Assembly (NCBI RefSeq): GCF_946187255.1
Contig: NZ_CAMHRZ010000060.1
Span: 1 to 14,641 of the forward strand
DNA: 14,641 nt
Direction: 5' to 3'
Source: an uncultured Ruminococcus sp.
GTDB taxonomy: Bacteria > Bacillota > Clostridia > Oscillospirales > Ruminococcaceae
Part shown: positions 11,532-14,641 of the stretch, in pieces
Layout: each line of letters begins with the position of its first letter
How positions within the stretch are numbered: position 1 is the stretch's first letter
The notes under the pieces: model-generated
Seen by the model: only the letters and a program-made list of their open reading frames with translations
Told to the model about the DNA's origin: nothing
Databases searched by the model: none
Position numbers and translations under genes: made by a program

Positions 11532-14303
11532 ATGGATAAGAACATCTCATTTGGCAAGCGCCCAAAAAATCCCCTGATAAAGCGCGTGTGGAAAGACCTT
11601 TGGCGAGACAGGAAGCGTTATCTGATGATATTCCTGATGCTTGTGGTGACTATCGGATTTGTTTCGGGAATGTATGTTGCCAACAACAGTATGCTTTCCA
11701 CTCTTGATAACAATGTGACCAAATTCAAACGTGAGCACGGACATTTCAGGCTATCTGAAAAAGCCGATGAAGCTACGATAGCGGGTATAGAAAGCGGCGT
11801 GCTTGCGGATGTTCCCGCTGTGTATAAGGAACGCGCCTACAAAGAAGCGGAGGACGAAGTCAGAAAGGCTGTGGATGAAGCAGTTGAAGAGGAAGTCGCG
11901 AAACAGGTAAAAGCTGCGATAACCGAACAGACTGAAGCCATAGTAAAAGGACAGCTTGCAGAAGCCGAGAAAAAAGGCTTGAAGTATACTGATGATGAAA
12001 AGCAGTCCGCTATTGATACGGCGGTGGAAACTGCTATCACCGAAAACTATGACAAGGCGTATGAAGAGGCTGTCAAGGAAGCCAAAAGATCCGAAGACTA
12101 CACAAAAGCATTTGATGAAGCTATCGAAAAAGCCCATGAGGAGATCGACAAAGAGATAGACGAAAAATACGCCGAACTTTCGGACAGATATGACCTTGAC
12201 GAAAAATTCGATGCTGTGCCTGTGACGGTATATGAACTGTTTTACAAGGACGTTTCTGAGAACGCCGATGGAACGGACGATGAGAAGTCCGCTGTAAGAG
12301 TTTACCCCGAACGCAGGGATATCGACCTGTATGACATACTTGACGGACGTGCGCCCGAAACCGAGAACGAGATAATGATCGACCGTATGCACGCGGACAA
12401 TGCGGGCATAAAAGTCGGGGATACTCTTATCGCAGGAAATGCGGAGTTTGAGGTGAGCGGACTTGCGGCATTTGAGGATTATTCCACCCTTTATGAAAGC
12501 AACACCGACACCATGTTCGATGCGCTGACCTTTGATGTAGCTATGGTAACGGACGAGGGATTTGACCGCATACACAGCAACACTCGGGCGAATTACGCTT
12601 ATGCATACGATGATGCACCCGCCGATGAATTTGAGGAAAAGGAGCTTTCCGACAAGTTCCTGAAAGCGCTGATAACACAGGTGGCTGTATCGGAGAACGA
12701 AGATATCAAGATAGAGGACTTTGTTCCCGCTTATGCAAATCAGGCGCTTACATTTGCGCAGAACGATCTCGGAAAGGACAAGGCTATGGGCGGAGCGCTG
12801 CTGTATATCCTGACAGCTGTGCTTGCATTCATATTCGCTGTGACAATAAGCGCAACTCTTGAAAAGGAATCTACGGTCATTGGAACTCTCCGCGCATCGG
12901 GCTACACAAAGGGTGAGCTGCTGAGATACTACATGAGCGCACCGCTGGTCATAGTCGTATTCGCGGCGATAGTCGGAAATGTGCTGGGATATACGTTTTT
13001 CAAGGACACTGTGGTCGGAATGTATTTCCAAAGCTACAGCCTGCCGGGTTTCACCACACTCTGGACTCCCGAAGCGTTTATACGCACAACGATAGTACCG
13101 ATAATACTCATGCTGCTGATAAACCTGTTGGTCATAATAAGGACGCTCCGACTTTCGCCACTGCGTTTTCTCAGGCATGACCTTAAACAAACAAAGCGAA
13201 AAAAAGCGATACGTCTGCCTAAGTGGAGATTTTTCACACGTTTCCGCACAAGGGTGCTTTTGCAGAACATACCTAATTATCTGATGCTTTTTGTTGGTAT
13301 AACCTTTGTTATGCTGCTGCTTTCCTTTGCTGTGGGTCTTCCCGAAACGCTGTCATACTATCAGGGGCACATGACGGAAACGATGTTTTCCAAAGAACAG
13401 GTGATACTCAGCCGCACTGAGGACGATGACGGCAACAGGATAACTACGAATGCCAAAAATGCCGAGATATTCTCCGCTGCATCACTTGAAAGAAAAAGCG
13501 ATGTATACAACGAAGAGGTCACGGTATACGGTGCTGCCGAAAACAGCAGATATATCCGCCTTGAAAAGGACTATGACGAAAAAGCCGATGCTGACGAGGT
13601 ATACATCTCGCAGGCTTATGCCGACAAATACAAAGTAAGCGTTGGTGACACGATAGTTCTTTCGGAAAAATACGAGCATAAGGACTATACCTGGAAGGTA
13701 TACGGCATATATGATTATTCAGCAGGCATTGCCGTATTCACAACAAATGACCGCTTCAATGAGATGTTCGACAAGGACGAAGGTGATTTCAGCGGTTTTC
13801 TCTGCAACGAAAAGATAGATGACATCAACGAGGAATACATAGCCAAGGAGATAACCGAAGACGATATGCTGAAGATAGCCCGACAGCTTGATCACTCAAT
13901 GGGCGCGTATATGGGTTATTTCCAGTATATATGTATTATTATCGCGGCGATAATACTCTATCTGCTGACAAAGCTGATCATCGAGAAAAACGAGAGGGCT
14001 ATCTCCATGACGAAGGTACTGGGATACGACAACAAAGAAATAGCTTCACTGTACCTTATCCCTACGGGTATAACCGTGTTCTTCTCGGAGTTCCTTTCCA
14101 TCTATCTGGCATACACCTTTATGTCGATGTACTGGGGCGTGATGATGATGAAGCTGAGCGGCTGGTTTGAATTCACGATGCCGTTCTCGGGCTTTGTAAA
14201 GGAATTTGTACTGGTGTTCGCGGCATATCTGGTGATAACGGTAATTGACTTCTTCCGCATACGCAGGATACCTAAAGTGCTTGCACTGAAAAATGTAGAA
14301 TAA
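11532..14303 (+). CDS. ABC transporter permease, duplicated FtsX/MacB type with long helical extracellular segment
   Basis: 923 aa. TM1 is at about 31-50 (YLMIFLMLVVTIGFVSGMYV). Then comes a charged, Ala/Glu/Lys-rich segment (about 85-220) that should form long extracellular helices or a coiled coil, and a MacB-like periplasmic-core region to about 415. The first FtsX domain (about 420-555) has three membrane helices and STVIGTLRASGYTKGELLRY. A second set follows: TM at about 583-605, extracellular domain to about 790, then three more helices (about 800-915) with ISMTKVLGYDNKEIASLY. This is the two-FtsX-domain, eight-helix architecture of large Firmicute permeases. Cargo is unknown. GGGGTGGG precedes the ATG. 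It is the last gene of the operon; a long open frame on the opposite strand inside it is an artefact. Confidence 0.9.
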   Translation: MDKNISFGKRPKNPLIKRVWKDLWRDRKRYLMIFLMLVVTIGFVSGMYVANNSMLSTLDNNVTKFKREHGHFRLSEKADEATIAGIESGVLADVPAVYKERAYKEAEDEVRKAVDEAVEEEVAKQVKAAITEQTEAIVKGQLAEAEKKGLKYTDDEKQSAIDTAVETAITENYDKAYEEAVKEAKRSEDYTKAFDEAIEKAHEEIDKEIDEKYAELSDRYDLDEKFDAVPVTVYELFYKDVSENADGTDDEKSAVRVYPERRDIDLYDILDGRAPETENEIMIDRMHADNAGIKVGDTLIAGNAEFEVSGLAAFEDYSTLYESNTDTMFDALTFDVAMVTDEGFDRIHSNTRANYAYAYDDAPADEFEEKELSDKFLKALITQVAVSENEDIKIEDFVPAYANQALTFAQNDLGKDKAMGGALLYILTAVLAFIFAVTISATLEKESTVIGTLRASGYTKGELLRYYMSAPLVIVVFAAIVGNVLGYTFFKDTVVGMYFQSYSLPGFTTLWTPEAFIRTTIVPIILMLLINLLVIIRTLRLSPLRFLRHDLKQTKRKKAIRLPKWRFFTRFRTRVLLQNIPNYLMLFVGITFVMLLLSFAVGLPETLSYYQGHMTETMFSKEQVILSRTEDDDGNRITTNAKNAEIFSAASLERKSDVYNEEVTVYGAAENSRYIRLEKDYDEKADADEVYISQAYADKYKVSVGDTIVLSEKYEHKDYTWKVYGIYDYSAGIAVFTTNDRFNEMFDKDEGDFSGFLCNEKIDDINEEYIAKEITEDDMLKIARQLDHSMGAYMGYFQYICIIIAAIILYLLTKLIIEKNERAISMTKVLGYDNKEIASLYLIPTGITVFFSEFLSIYLAYTFMSMYWGVMMMKLSGWFEFTMPFSGFVKEFVLVFAAYLVITVIDFFRIRRIPKVLALKNVE

Positions 14304-14316
14304 CACAGAAAAGAAA

Positions 14317-14349
14317 AGTGACAGCAGCCGAAGATCAGCTGCTGTCACT
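14317..14349. terminator. Bidirectional terminator between the permease and enolase genes
   Basis: AGTGACAGCAGC (14317-14328) pairs perfectly with GCTGCTGTCACT (14338-14349), loop 9 nt. The A-rich left flank gives a T run for the minus-strand enolase transcript; the plus-strand T run is weaker. Confidence 0.75.
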
Positions 14350-14372
14350 ATATTTATAGGGAAGTGATATGT

Positions 14373-14641
14373 CTATTTCTTCACATTGAATGCGCCCATC
14401 TGAGGATAGCAAGCCGAACCGCCAAGCTGTTCCTCAATGCGGAGAAGCTGGTTGTACTTTGCTACACGCTCGCTTCTGCTGGGTGCGCCTGTCTTGATCT
14501 GGCAGGTGTTGAGGGCAACTGCAAGGTCAGCGATCGTGGTATCGGCTGTCTCGCCCGAACGGTGAGATGAGATAGCTGTGTATCCTGCCTTGTGTGCCAT
14601 CTTGATAGCTTCCAGAGTTTCGGAAACAGAACCTATCTGGT
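14373..14641 (-). CDS. eno: Enolase, C-terminal part (gene runs off the right edge)
   Basis: The last 88 codons of enolase (2-phosphoglycerate to phosphoenolpyruvate, glycolysis) on the minus strand, ending at TAG 14373-14375. Highly conserved C-terminal sequence is plain: QIGSVSETLEAIKMAHKAG, then SHRSGETADTTIADLAVALN and IKTGAPSRSERVAKYNQLLR, including the SHRSGE and KTGAPSR substrate-site motifs. The tail (QMGAFNVKK) is usual for Firmicutes. It converges on the ABC operon and shares its terminator. It is a housekeeping gene unrelated to the metal cluster. Confidence 0.97.
   Translation of the reverse strand, partial: QIGSVSETLEAIKMAHKAGYTAISSHRSGETADTTIADLAVALNTCQIKTGAPSRSERVAKYNQLLRIEEQLGGSACYPQMGAFNVKK

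Noticed and set aside
11751..13190. 479-codon open frame on the minus strand
   Set aside because: It lies wholly inside the strongly supported ABC permease gene, has no recognisable domain or ribosome site, and arises from codon bias of the other strand.
1..14641. CRISPR arrays, tRNA or rRNA genes, insertion sequences, prophage
   Set aside because: No regularly spaced repeats, cloverleaf sequences, transposase or phage motifs were seen; the repeated hairpins are only a single pair.

Overview
The window reads as chromosomal DNA of a Gram-positive, cellulosome-forming anaerobe of the Ruminococcus type (Clostridia, Oscillospirales). The main clue is a duplicated Ca-binding dockerin at the C terminus of the first gene. 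Supporting clues are strong AGGAGG-type ribosome sites, sigma-A promoters, and FeoA, DUF6110 and P-type ATPase genes like those of gut Clostridia. The genus is an inference; no rRNA is present. There are no tRNAs, CRISPR arrays, insertion sequences or phage genes.

Layout. (1) 38-1552, minus: a secreted Tp47-like protein with a possible hemoglobin-interacting domain and a dockerin, split by one in-frame TGA. (2) 1697-3604, minus: an overlapping operon apbE (FMN transferase lipoprotein) - NusG-domain-II protein (EetA-like) - Gx transporter (EetB-like). (3) 3955-5451, plus, divergent from apbE: a membrane ferric-reductase-like protein with an acidic/Ser linker and a C-terminal FMN-binding domain carrying the SGAT flavinylation motif. 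(4) 5762-8505, plus: feoA - DUF6110 - metal P1B ATPase with an unusual TM4 motif. (5) 8746-10349, plus: creatininase-family hydrolase and MerR/GyrI-like regulator, overlapping by one base, behind a textbook MerR-type 19-bp-spacer promoter. (6) 10804-14303, plus: a MacB/FtsX-type ABC transporter (ATPase and 923-aa permease). (7) The C terminus of enolase enters from the right edge on the minus strand.

The unifying signal is a 16-bp dyad, (G/A)TTAG-N6-CTAA(C/T). It lies at or just downstream of the start sites of five transcription units (Tp47 gene, apbE operon, ferric-reductase/FMN gene, feoA operon, ABC transporter), with extra copies in the apbE/FMN and feoA regions. The creatininase/MerR unit lacks it. 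The half-sites resemble those of DtxR-family metal regulators. I infer one metal-responsive (most likely iron) regulon.

Functional picture (inference): ApbE would attach FMN to the SGAT threonine of the divergently encoded ferric-reductase protein. Together with EetA/EetB-like proteins this gives a compact flavin-based extracytosolic electron-transfer system lacking Ndh2. Alongside it sit a surface protein possibly binding heme or hemoglobin, and FeoA with a metal-exporting ATPase. Such a set fits iron reduction, acquisition and homeostasis at the cell surface or cellulosome.
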